Assembly: GCA_024362935.1 (NCBI GenBank)
Contig: JANCRA010000001.1
Location: 49,697,501-49,761,500, forward strand
Direction: 5' to 3'
From: Setophaga petechia
Taxonomy: Eukaryota; Chordata; Aves; Passeriformes; Parulidae
DNA: 64,000 nt
Positions 53,481 through 64,000 of this stretch are shown piece after piece. Below the pieces are notes generated by a model. The model worked only from the letters and a program-made list of their open reading frames with translations. It was not told where the DNA came from and did no database searches. Position numbers and translations under genes: made by a program. Position 1 is the stretch's first letter; every line of letters starts with the position of its first letter.

Positions 53481-54449
53481 TACAATTCCAACTGTGCAGA
53501 CACTAACTAGTATTAGTGAACTAAACTGAAATCTGTCTCACCTGTGGAAAATGCCTCAAAGAACTCATTTAAACAAGGTTGTCAAATGTTAAACTTGGAC
53601 TATGTATTCTGCTCTAGGAATTGCAGAAAGATCCAGTGCCCCATGATGTTTGGCCTTTTCTTCTGACAGGCCATTTTAAAAAGCTACAAGAACCCTTCTC
53701 TCAGTAATTTGCCAGCTGACTTTAAAATCCAGTTTTCAGGCAGTGAGAAATTTGAAATGGTTCAAGAAAAAAGTTATAGAAAGTTAATGTATTCAAAGGG
53801 AAAAACTGAAATGAAATGCCTACTAATTATATTAAAAATTATAACTGAAATATATATATGTTTTCCAAAATTGAAGACTTAGGAAGACAATAATGGATCG
53901 TAGATTCAAGCAACCTACAGCAATCTCTTGATTATTCTTTCCATTACAACTAATATTATAGTACTTAAGATTTCAGTGTGTAATAGAACCTAGTCTCTCC
54001 AAAATTTTGCTTGTTTCAGTTGGAAACTGTGACCAAAGAAATTCATGGCAATATACTTCTAATCATACATCAAATCAAGAGCTAATATATATTGAAGACG
54101 ATTTCTAAATTGTCAGTTCCACTTATGTGGATTTGTATTACATTATTTCCCTCCTTTCAGGTTTTTCATTTCTTCTCTATTACAAAATTATCTGTGCAAA
54201 TATAATCTGAATGTATTTTTTTTAAATTGTTATTATTAGAGTCCACATACTTACCAGTTGCCTGTCTGTATTAATATCAGAGTAAATACCTCACAACATG
54301 AGATGAAGAGATTTCAAACACCTCTTCATCACTGATGCAACATTGGGTTTTGCCTTTTATGAGTTATAGGGCTTCATTTAAGTGCATTTAAGTTTTTAAT
54401 GAAACCCTGTTACTTTGGGCTATCTATATTTGTCACTGAATCATCATGC

Positions 54450-54760
54450 CCTGCAAGATATAAGAATTCCTATGCATCGATGCATTGTCATCTTATTGTA
54501 ATTCTTCCATACCTTCTTGGCCATTTCTCATGGGCATCCCCTCCCAGCACTGACTCATCTCTCTCCACAGCACAGCCAACAAACTCCATCTCTCTCCTCA
54601 CCCAGCTAACCCACTCTTTTGTAGCACTCATCTTATTGGACACAGCTGTGGCCTATTAAGGGCAGGCCTGTTCCTAATCTTTGGTGATTAGTACAGTAGC
54701 AACACCTCAAGTGTGAGACTGCCTTCTGCACTGTCTTTATTTTCTTACATTCTATCCCTC
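54450..54760 (-). mobile_element. Probable solitary ERV LTR (old retroviral LTR)
   Basis: On the minus strand this segment has an LTR-like order of signals. There is a palindromic E-box CACAGCTGTG at 54641-54650 and an overlapping CCAAT box (minus-strand view of ATTGG) at 54635-54639. A TATA-like TACAAAAG at 54616-54623 follows. About 120 bp of GC-richer purine-biased sequence runs to a poly(A)-like AATAAG at 54492-54497. CCAAT, TATA-like and poly(A) signals at these spacings fit U3-R-U5. No coding remnants flank it, so it would be a solo LTR. The 5' and 3' limits are uncertain, and related sequence may extend to about 54860. The plus-strand open frame at 54399-54659 runs antisense through it and is not supported as a gene. 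Confidence 0.4.
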
Positions 54761-57700
54761 CACATTAATGCTCTCAATCTCTGCTTGCTCACTAATGTTC
54801 AGATTCCTGCTACATCCAAGTTCCAAACACAATCCACAAGTTGCTTTTTTTCTAATCTACATAAGGAAATCCTTCAGCATCAAATGCTAACTCCAAGAGA
54901 AATATTTAGTATGATCATAAAAAGATGGTCCTGTTGCCTTCAGGCCCTGCAATAGCAAAGGTACCACGCTCCATCAAGCACAGGAGGACCAGTCAGACCT
55001 CTTGTTCACCCTTCTCAAATACCTTCTGTGTGCAGCACAATGCCCTCAAAAGGGCTCAGAGGGGAAAGAATCCAGTAAATTACAGAAGCAGTATGAATAA
55101 CAAGTCAGTCAAATATTCTAAAATACGAATAGGGAATGCTGCACCTCAGACCCAGAGGCATCCCCAAGCAGGAGCCCTACACAAACCCCAAGAGTTCCTA
55201 CAGCTGGCTGTTGTACACCCTGACAGCCACTCCACAGCAGCAAAACCTGTTCCAGAGTAGCAGATCTGCAAGCCAGTGATCCCTTTTCATGTTAAACCAG
55301 TAGCATTTCATCTTAAAAGCCTTCTGGCACTAGATCCAGAGACAAGGTGATTCGTAGATCAAGGTCCCCATAGATTTAACTGAACACCCTATTCCTACAC
55401 ACAATCCTTTTGACTTACTACTACACTAGGAAGCAGTACTTCTACTTTAGCATATCACAGTTTCTGTACAGGTAAAATTCCAGATTCAAACAAGAAACTA
55501 TTGGGAAATAAAAGTGCTCCAATTCCAGAAAGAATAAATGGCAAAATCCATCTTATTCAATAAAAATATAGGGCTTTAATACACAACCCTTTTTTTTTTT
55601 TGCCCTAGATCTAGGAAGCTTCAGTAAACCACAGGAAAATCTTTTCCCATTGAAACATTAACATTTGTACAATGATAATAATTTTATCAAGGAAAGGATC
55701 CAGTTTTATTGGACATAGTAGTTGGGAAAAAAACCCCATCAAACAACAGCCCATAGCCCAAAAAAAAAAACTCCATCAGCAAAGAGCAAAAGGATAGAGA
55801 AAGGAAAAAAACCACCAAACTACATTTTGTTGACACTGGCCATCGCTTTCACTGAAAAAAACCCAAAAACTATAAGGTTTCCTAGTGCCCCTGAGGAAAC
55901 TTATTTCACAGTTACCAGAATTTGCCATCTGTAGCTTCCTTCTTCAATGAAATCTTTAGAATAGACTGCATTGCAGATGAGTAGGAACTGTTAACTCTTC
56001 ATTGTGGGGGTTTTGACAACTTGTGCAAGCTCTTTTAAATTAGAATTTCTTGCATATTAAAATGTAGGTTTATCCTTTCCCACATGAATCATTACACACT
56101 CTGTTAGCCTGTTAGTCAGCAGGAACATACCAGTAGCACTTTGAAAGCTGACTATTACTGTCTAATGATACATTCCAACAATCTGCTAAAACTCAACATG
56201 CAGAACTTCATGCTATAATAATATAGACATGACTGATGCTTCATAGGTTTTATTGTTCACATTATTAGATGAGATAAATTCAAACTAATATGGAAAAGAT
56301 TCTCCTAAAATTATTACAGGTTTCTTTTGTATTTTGGCAATCAGGTTTAAAATCATCACTTAATGATTTATTGAATTATTTAAAACACACTCCCAACAGT
56401 TATTGAAATAATATAAAGACCATTTGATAACTAATATATATTACAGAAAAATTCTCCACCTGCAATCATTTTTAAGTCTTATTTAATTTCTAAATAAACA
56501 TCTGCATTAACATGCTGCTGAGCAGAGATCTACATTCATTGCTTTATTTTCACCTCAACCTTTCATTCTCCATCTGTCTCATTCATCACTTTCATTCTGT
56601 CACGACCTACACAAGGAGATCTTTGAAGAACAATCTGTAGCCAATACAGCAAACCAAAATGCATAATAATGCATCCAAAAATAACATGAACAGGTGATAT
56701 TGAAAATAGTGTGTTGAATTACGTTTGTCATTTAACTGTCCAAGTCATGGTCATTTCCCTTTATTTTCACAATTATGATCATCAGCACATTTGTAACAAC
56801 CTTCATTTTGTACTTGTGTCTAATTTACCAACATATCTTCTTATCTCCAGACTTAACAGTCTGTTTAAATCCACTTAACAGTCTGTTAGATCCACAAAAT
56901 CATAAAATTACATGTAAGGAGAAAAAATGCCTCCCGCACAAAAGCATTGATTTACTATATTGTCACCATGCCTCCAAGACATCAATTAAAGGCATAAAAG
57001 AGACAAACAGCTAAAACATTGAAAACAAGAACTGATGGGTTGAAAATAAGGTATTCAATCTCACCAATATCTTTTTCATCCCCCATGTATATATTTCAGC
57101 TCTTACCTCTTCTGCAGCTGTGATTGTGCTTTATGAAGGCTTAAACTAAAATCTGCACAGCTGTGTACATATTTATGGCCCAAGTTAAAGCTATAGACTG
57201 GTTCTTTAGGAGGAAGAGTGGTTTGTCAGACTGGCATAATGGGAGTTGACAATAGCACCATAAACACGCAGTAAAATGGGAAATGGAAAAATTAATCAAG
57301 CTGCACAATCTCAGTGGATGAGATGCCCAGATATAGCCATACAACTAATAAAAATTAAATGGAAATACACAAAGAAGAGTAGGTGTTTTAGAGAAAGAAA
57401 AAAAAAGCTAATCCTAGAAAGCAGTGGCCCTTTATTAGAAACACTCCGATTTTCTTCCTGTAATGAAGCTGCAGATTTATGTAAACAGACAATACCCTCC
57501 AACCTCTTAATACTGACCATTACAGTAATATAATCTAGTAGTAAGTCAAATACAAAACCATAAAGTAGTCAAAAAATAAATAGTTGCATGGCAATTTTTA
57601 AACACTTGCATTTAATCATACTCTTCTCTTGATTTATGATCAAGATAGTGCTACGTTTTCTGTGTTTTCTGTACTACACTAATGGAAATGTAATTTACCA

Positions 57701-59154
57701 AAACACTAAATATACCACCCACAGTCAGAATACAATATTGTAAAATATAGTGTCAGAAGCAACCTTTTATCTGTGCCATAATTTTGGCTAGAACTATTCA
57801 TGAAGTTCTAGTTTTACAGTTACCTTTCATACCAGTATTTTCATTTACAGAAGTAAGTAAACCTGAACTTTCAGCAAGATGTCAGCATATGATACCATAT
57901 GCTTGAATTTCAATTAATGCCATGTGAGTAAGAACATATTTGTTTTCCTTTCTTCCCTCTTGCCAGCTACAATGAGAGAATACTAAAGAATGGAAGGCAG
58001 CATAGTATGTGAACCTTTATCAAAATTTCATTTTAGAGTATTAAATCTGATTGCCCAATTACCAAAAATTTTCAACTTCAGCAGTTACAATCACATACAT
58101 ATTAAAAATCTGGCCTGAAAGAATGTCAGATAAGTCAACTCCATATCAAATTCTGGCTAAATGCCAAAATTGTTCTCAGAAATAACACTAACCCAGTCAA
58201 AGATGAAGGAAAGCCTATTTATAGTATTGCAGGAAAGGAAATCCCTTACACTTTTTTTTAATAGACTCAGACACTGAATGCGCTATCCCTGGGATTCAAG
58301 AATTAAAATACATGCAAGCTTTTAAATAAAGTATAGTTTAAAGACAAAAAGCAGTAGTTTTTAAGCAAAATCTTCTTACTCCTCACAGAGCCTAACACTG
58401 CCTCTGCAGGGGTAAGAGCAGGAACAGTCACAGATCTTGCGCAGTCACTCCCTGATTCCTTGTGCCATGAAGCGCTTGAGTAACCCAGAGCAAAATTCAA
58501 CAAGCCTTATAAAAGAACTTACTGTGATTGAGCAAAAAATACTCTAACTTCACATTAAATTTAGTTAGAGCTAACTTTTCTCAAATTATTTATGCAGGTC
58601 TTGTTAAGAGGAAAAGTGCAGAAGAAATTGTTTAGGTTAATTACTCTTTCCAAGATGTAATACTGAGAATAATTGCATTCTGCAAAGTAGTAACTGCCCC
58701 AAACTCTTACTGATGCTTGAAGGCTTTGATATTCTACTGCACTTCCTGTAAAATACTCAGCTTGGAGTATGCACACAGCCTCTTCTTAGAATGAAACTTA
58801 CAGATATTTTGTAAGCAAAATTTAGAAACATTTGTGGAAGTTATATGCGGCATTGAAAAATGGATTATGCAATAAAAAAATATTTAAAAAATAATTCAGA
58901 ACTGAACATAATAAAGAAAATCAGGCAGCAACTGCTACCAGTGGCCCGCTGAGGCTTTTTTTTTGGTTTGGTAAGCCAGACCTTCCCTAAGGACCCAATC
59001 ATGCTAATTGTCAAGTACATCCTGCAGGGCTGAGTACCCCCAGTTCCTGCCTGGATCTGAGCCTCTTAACTGCAGTGCTGCTCTCTGCCCAAGTCACAAA
59101 CATGGGGCTGCCCAAGGCTGACGGACAAGAAGAGGTCATGAAATGCACAAACAT
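54761..59154. other. AT-rich noncoding DNA, no gene seen
   Basis: The interval 54925-55260 is relatively GC-rich and holds a 111-codon open frame without recognisable motifs. It could be an extension of the neighbouring LTR element. Beyond it the sequence is AT-rich. It contains a T run at about 55591-55601, A/C-rich blocks at about 55725-55830 and a small tandem repeat at 56851-56893. From 57080 to 57310 the texture is repeat-free and motif-rich, with nothing definite. Confidence 0.45.
56851..56893. repeat. Short direct tandem repeat, 22-bp period
   Basis: ACTTAACAGTCTGTTTAAATCC (56851-56872; core ACTTAACAGTCTGTT) is immediately followed by ACTTAACAGTCTGTTAGATCC at 56873-56893. The second copy is one base shorter with one further change. 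A recent slippage duplication is the simplest explanation. Confidence 0.8.
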
Positions 59155-59550
59155 TCAAGGAGGAAGACTTGGGAGCCCTGGTGGATGAGAAGATGAACAC
59201 GAGCCAGCACTGTGCCCTTGAAGCAAAGGGTTCTCAGCTGCATTATGCACAACATTGCCAAAAGGTCAAGGGAGCTAAGAGCCTTCCCCTCTGCTCAGAA
59301 AAAGGACCACAAGCAATGAGCATAAATTAAAATATGAAAGCCCTCATTTAAACATAAGAAAACACTTATTCACGGTGAGGTTGGTTGAAATCTCTGGGGA
59401 CAGGTTGCCCAGAGAAGTAGTGAAGTCTCCTTGGTGATAGGACAGCAGGACATGAACCTGAGCAATCAGCTCCAGGTGGTCCTGCTTGAGCAGAAAGTTG
59501 GACTAGGTGACCTCCAGAAGCACCTTCCAAACCCAACCATGACTGTGATA
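59155..59550 (+). mobile_element. CR1 LINE fragment with internal deletion
   Basis: Plus-strand CR1. It begins in the reverse-transcriptase C-terminal region (TGGTGGATGAGAAGATGAAC, then GAGCCAGCACTGTGCCCTTG). It runs through TGCATTATGCACAACATTGCC and GGTCAAGGGAGC to CCTCTGCTCAG at 59288-59298. It then jumps to AAGGACCACAAGCAATGAGC at 59304, skipping a segment normally present in CR1. It continues through GACAGGTTGCCCAGAGAAGT at about 59400 to CCAAACCCAACCATGACTGTGAT at the 3' end. The frame is broken and the copy is inactive. The 5' limit is uncertain. Confidence 0.88.
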
Positions 59551-62549
59551 TTTTGAAATAAATGAAAAAACTTAGGGACTTGAGAAGGCTGTTCTTCACA
59601 GTCTTCTATTTCCAGATATCTGGCTAGACCTTAGAAAAGCAATTTCACAAAATCAAAGCCTACAGGATTAATGGTCTACAAACGTTGCTTGATCTTTTTT
59701 TGCTCGTCAATTTTTGCACGCTCTTCATTTTCTTAGGGTACCTTGTAAAATCCCCCCTATATCCCCACACATAACAAAAGTACTAAATACCATTTTAAGG
59801 TCCTGATGTTAGCAGAATTAAGCTACCTCTTTCTCACCTCAGTAAGGTAATATATTATGCCCATCAATCACTCCCATCTCCATCTAAAGAGAAACAGCCA
59901 GTGCTAGGACAAGACTGCATCAGCTGATTTTACCTTGGACACAAAGTACTTTGTTGGACTTTAAAAGGCAAATTTGGCTTTGAGTCATTTGGCTGCTCTT
60001 GGGCATTTTTTACTGTCAACAGTGACACTGTTTGGCCATTTTGTCTCAGAAAACAGCTGATTCTTCTACAAGCCAGAAATTGATTCTAACCATAAGGTTA
60101 ATTAAATACAACATGCATACAAGGGAATACACAACAATTTAAATGTCCTATAAGGGGGACAGTCCCTGGAATACAGGGGTGAGGAATCATGCAATATAGA
60201 AAAGAGTGTATCAAGCACCAGTATTTTTAGCTTTATCCTCCCAGAACTGGAATTCCCACCTGGAATGGAACAGAGATACAGCGTTTCTCCCTTCCCAAGT
60301 CTCCACGTAGCAAAATCAACTATACTGGGTTTATCGCTGTAATGCATATTGCTACTTGTTTCTCTTTTCAACACAAAAAGGACTACTTGCTTAAAAAAAA
60401 AAAAATTCTGCAGAGTCAGAGGAAGAGGAACAGGGGACAAAGTGCTGAGAAATTACACACATTTTCCAATCTGTCAAAAATAGAGCATTTAATTTATAGA
60501 TGCCAATATGTACAAAAATACCTAACTAGGAAGAGCATAAACACAAGCTTGTTATGGATAATGAACTGAAATTTCCCACTGTATAAATAGGGAAATACTG
60601 CTGAATCAATAGAGTGTTGGGAGAGTGAGCAACACAGCCTCCTCACTTACTCAACACTTTACAGCTCTCAGAAAAAGGCTATCCAGTAAACCAAAGTCAA
60701 ATTAGAGATACTGGCTTACAGGTAGGTGATGGCAATTGTGAGGACTTTCTAAGGCTTCTGAATTAACTCCTGACCTCAAAAATTATTCAAGCCATAATCT
60801 TCTACAAGTCCCTTTGAAAGCATCTCTTCCCCTCCTGATTGTGTTTAAAAAGAAAATAACCCTATAAAATTATTTTAAAAAAACCCAAATCATTTTAGAT
60901 TATACAGGAACAAATAATCAGAAATCAGGATACAGTAAGAAAACCAAGCACTACAGCCATTACAGATAAGATTTACTCTTTAAAAAAGAGTTGTACTCAT
61001 TTTCTGAGTAGTTCCCTTCCACCTTCAGAGTGTCTTACATATTAGCAGTGAGCAGTTCTGCAAGCATTGATGCCTGCAAGATGATATGGCCTCTTATGGG
61101 GAACACTTAGACTCTGCTGTCTAAAAAACACCCACTCAGTTCAGTCTTCCTCACTTATTCCCCCTCTTTTTTCCCCCTTCTGGTCCTTTTGAATGGCCTC
61201 AAACATGCAGATGGGCCTTCCTTTCAAAACATCCTCCTCCTGTCCCACAGAGGAACTCCAGGCTGAACAGCTCAACCCTGGAGTTGAAGGGAGGCTAATG
61301 CCTGGATCAAGTTCTGCATTAATTGATCCATTCCTGAATGGATATTGTTACAACCTTTGCCACCACTAAAAGGTGACTAAACAGGACTTACTGGCCATGA
61401 TTTGCAAGGTAGATCAGCAACTTGAAGTCTAACAATAGACAGAATCCATCCCAAGTACATTGTTCCATGTTTGTGCTGTCTCTAAAAAAGACAGAAGGAA
61501 CAGAAGGCAAAGAGTGCTTAAACACAGAAGCACTAAGATTTCTAAGTGTGCAAGGAAACCCAGCCCACACGTTTCTGTGCAAAAATCTAGCGCTTCAAGA
61601 AACAGTCATCAAAATAGCTATTAAAAAGCACCTCCAACATTCTTTGAAATTGAACAAAAAACAATTGGTTATGCTAATGATTACTGAGGTCAAGTGGAAT
61701 TTTGGGTAAAACTCTTATTTGTAGAACCTGATTAAAAATTACACTCACCATGAAAGAGCACAAGGCTCTACAAAAAGTGAAGTTTTTATTGACAGTGATT
61801 ATTACATTTTTCAAATGTTGCTGAATAGTGTCCCACAGTGCCAACTGGAAAAAGAAGATGCTCATTTTACTTGCGTTTCTTTATCTCATTATAGCCTTGA
61901 CTTGCATAAAGGCGTGTTCTTTCATCTCAGTCAATGCCATTACTTATTTTTCTGCATTACCTTATACCTCAACTCGCAAGGCAATTTAATAAATATGAAA
62001 TCTAGAATCAAGGCTCTACAGTCTGAGAAGTTAAAAAGCAGAAAGATGCCATAGCTCAATTATTTGTTCATTAGAGGTGGCAGGAGAAATGTCATGCCCT
62101 GACAGCTCGATGGGAAGAAAAGAAAAAACTGAAACTGAGGGATATGAGTAGAATCTTTGTTAAAGGTAGATAAAGGAATCAGTGACAAGGTACAAGCCTC
62201 TTACTTTGCAAGTGAATGTCTTAACAATTAAGACATTTTTCTCTCTCCTCCTAGTGATAATACTTAATAAACCTAATTTTGTAAAAAAAATACAAATACT
62301 TTTACAGTTAATGCATAATACTGTATGAAATTTAAAGGAAATATATGTGTGGTATACCTCAGCACCATCATACAATAGCATTCTAATCCTGTCTCAAGCA
62401 GAATTGTATAACAACTTAAGACTTCTCCTAGTCCACTTTATTATGGTGTTTTTCTTTTGTGAAACTGGATAGCAAGAGACACTGTACCACAAAGTACAAA
62501 TCAATTAAACAATGCACGATTATTATCTAGATAAATACAGCATAAGGAA
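59551..62549. other. AT-rich noncoding DNA, no gene seen
   Basis: Three kilobases between two plus-strand CR1 copies. They include an A run at about 60391-60403 and a pyrimidine-rich tract at 61142-61190 with C and T blocks. No gene, RNA or transposon is recognisable. Confidence 0.5.
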
Positions 62550-63181
62550 TCTCACAATTCAACAATGATGAATCAAGCCCTGCATGGACTGACCCTTACC
62601 ACCAGTACCACTAGGGCTGGAGCATTGGCTAGGAGCTCTGTGGACAAGGACAGAGGGGCTCTTGTGGATGCTTGGCTAAAGATAAGCCAGCATGGGACTC
62701 TGGAATCAATGCAGGCCAATAGCCCAGTGGGTTGTGACAGGAAAAACTACAGGGAACTCAAGTGAATCCACTGGAAGGCAGCCAGGATGGTCAGAGGGTG
62801 GAGAAAACAGGATTTGAGAATATAGGATTTATTCAGCCTTGAAGAAAGGAAGGCTCCAGGGGGCTTAGCAGCAGAGCCCCAGTACTACAGGGAGGCTGCT
62901 GAGAAAACAGAGCCAGGTTATTCACGGTGGTGCATAGTGGAAGGCTGAGACACCCACCCTGCCATAAATAGGTGGCTGCAACTCGATGAAGGGGAGCAGG
63001 CATGGAAGGTTTCACCATGAGGATAACCAAGCTTCAGAATCCAGAGAAGTTGTGCAATCTCCATCCTCAGAGACTTTACAGCTTCAGATAGCAATGGTCT
63101 TAACTTAATGCTGGCTCTGCCTTGAGCAGGCTAAATACCTCCTGAGATCTCTTCCAACTTGAGTGACTCTGCAATTCCAAG
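62550..63181 (+). mobile_element. CR1 LINE, longest copy in the window
   Basis: About 630 bp of CR1 in plus orientation, decayed but collinear with the family. It starts with AATTCAACAATGATGAATCA (equivalent to the usual 'FN' coding segment). Then come CTAGGAGCTCTGTGGACAAGG, a GGGGCTCTTGTGGATGCTTGGCT block, AAAGATAAGCCAGCATGGGA and AGGCCAATAGCCCAGTGGG. Further on are TATTCAGCCTTGAAGAAAGG at about 62829, CACGGTGGTGCATAGTGG at about 62923, and GTTGTGCAATCTCCATCCTC. The 3' end reads GAGATCTCTTCCAACTTGAG and TGACTCTGCAATTCCAAG. The order follows the C-terminal third of CR1 ORF2 plus the 3' end. Open frames inside it on either strand are remnants or antisense shadows. Confidence 0.85.
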
Positions 63182-64000
63182 TCATAAACCCAAAGAAACT
63201 CCTTAGATAGAACAGGAAGAAAATCCTGTGTGATTATTTATTTAACCCTTGTACTGTTAATGAAGCTGCCTTTTCTAATGTCTGAACAACTGATTTGAAG
63301 ACTAATGTATTTGACTATGGTATCACCAAATTAGGAGAAGAAAGTCGCTCATTTCTGTAGCATTATTTAGTTTGGAGAGGCAATTTAGCAAAAAGCATCA
63401 TTAATGTTGTATGAAGAACAGAAACATCTGAATCATCAGCAAATACAAGCAGTAGTTTAAATAACCTGCTAACTCTCATATGCTCCACAGCTTGGTCACT
63501 CTCAAGAAACAAACAGTCTAACACACCAATACATCTCCTACTTGAAAGTCCAATAAAATAACACTTATTCTAAAGAAAAACAATTAATTTACATAGACTT
63601 CTTTCACCCCAAACTGTGCCACCTATTTCTTATGGGATGCAGGAAGGATCACAGGAATGACAAGACAGGAAGTAAATTTTGAAATGTTCATTTTATCTAA
63701 AAGCATTTAGCTGAACATTTAGCTCCAGCTGCTACAGCAGTGATTTTTCTAGAGCTGCTTGCTATACTACAGAAGCAAACACTATTTTCAAGAATTGCCC
63801 AGAGCACATATGTGGATATTCTGCAGGAAGACAACATAACCATCATTATTTAAGTACAAAAATACTAAGGTTGCTCTCAAAGTTTCATTATCACTGACAT
63901 GAGTTATGCCTGAAACATACAAAAATAATTTGGCATGGGCTTTTTTGACCATGCTTTAAGATTAGTTAAACATTAATTCCCAGAAAAACAAAGAAAAAAT
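63182..64000. other. AT-rich noncoding DNA, no gene seen
   Basis: Plain AT-rich sequence to the window end, with no open frame, repeat or motif that stands out. Confidence 0.6.

Larger units (their letters stand above)
45576..54449. other. AT-rich noncoding DNA, no supported gene
   Basis: About 8.9 kb without a transposon or gene I can support. Open frames of up to 134 codons overlap on both strands at 48503-48931, where GC content is locally higher. One plus-strand frame after a possible acceptor (TTCCTTGTGATCTCAG, ending at 48732) reads as a Ser/Glu-rich peptide to a stop at 48931, but no family is recognised. Long A runs occur at 46708-46724 and 46887-46902. Confidence 0.45.

Noticed and set aside
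60582..60590. TATAAATAG as a possible promoter
   Set aside because: It lies in AT-rich DNA with no GC context, CCAAT box or downstream transcript feature.
1..64000. tRNA, rRNA, snRNA genes, CRISPR arrays, operons or bacterial-type elements
   Set aside because: No box A/B pairs, conserved snRNA openings, regularly spaced repeats or long contiguous coding frames were found; the window is vertebrate nuclear noncoding DNA.

Overview
This window looks like noncoding DNA from a vertebrate nuclear genome, most likely a bird. The main evidence is a set of 3'-truncated CR1 LINE copies. The CR1 3' end is distinctive: on one strand it reads as a CATAGAAT/CACAGAAT-type tail followed by TTGGAAGGGACC-like sequence. 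CR1 dominates bird genomes but is also common in turtles and crocodilians, so 'bird, possibly a songbird' is an inference. The sequence is A+T-rich, with many poly(A) and A/C-rich low-complexity tracts. I found no bacterial, viral or plasmid organisation.

No protein-coding gene, exon, tRNA, rRNA or snRNA could be supported. The open frames are short, mostly start at non-conserved positions, overlap on both strands and match no family I recognise. The longest is an open frame at 11506-12111 without an early ATG. The window is best read as intergenic DNA or the inside of a long intron.

Layout: 1-2210 is featureless AT-rich DNA with a G/T-rich tract. A minus-strand CR1 lies at 2211-2475. From 2.5 to 16 kb there is unique-looking DNA with two striking perfect inverted repeats (9992-10020 and 12896-12920). 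Two GC-richer patches at 16.2-16.5 kb and 18.1-18.6 kb look like solitary retroviral LTRs; the second has a minus-strand TATA box and a poly(A)-like signal about 80 bp apart. A CR1 fragment pair is at 25.3-25.44 kb, followed by a short tandem repeat. Another LTR-like patch is at 33.0-33.24 kb. A homeodomain-motif-rich stretch at 36.2-36.4 kb is the best candidate for a conserved regulatory element. A well-preserved minus-strand CR1 3' end is at 45145-45575. A 35-bp duplication is at 53.4 kb, a minus-strand LTR-like segment at 54.45-54.76 kb, and plus-strand CR1 copies at 59155-59550 and 62550-63181.

Nothing here amounts to a new multi-gene system. The observations most worth checking are the two long perfect palindromes, the AT-rich candidate enhancer, the LTR-derived promoter at 18.2 kb, and an apparent strand asymmetry (A and C favoured on the plus strand) that could mean the region is transcribed from the minus strand.
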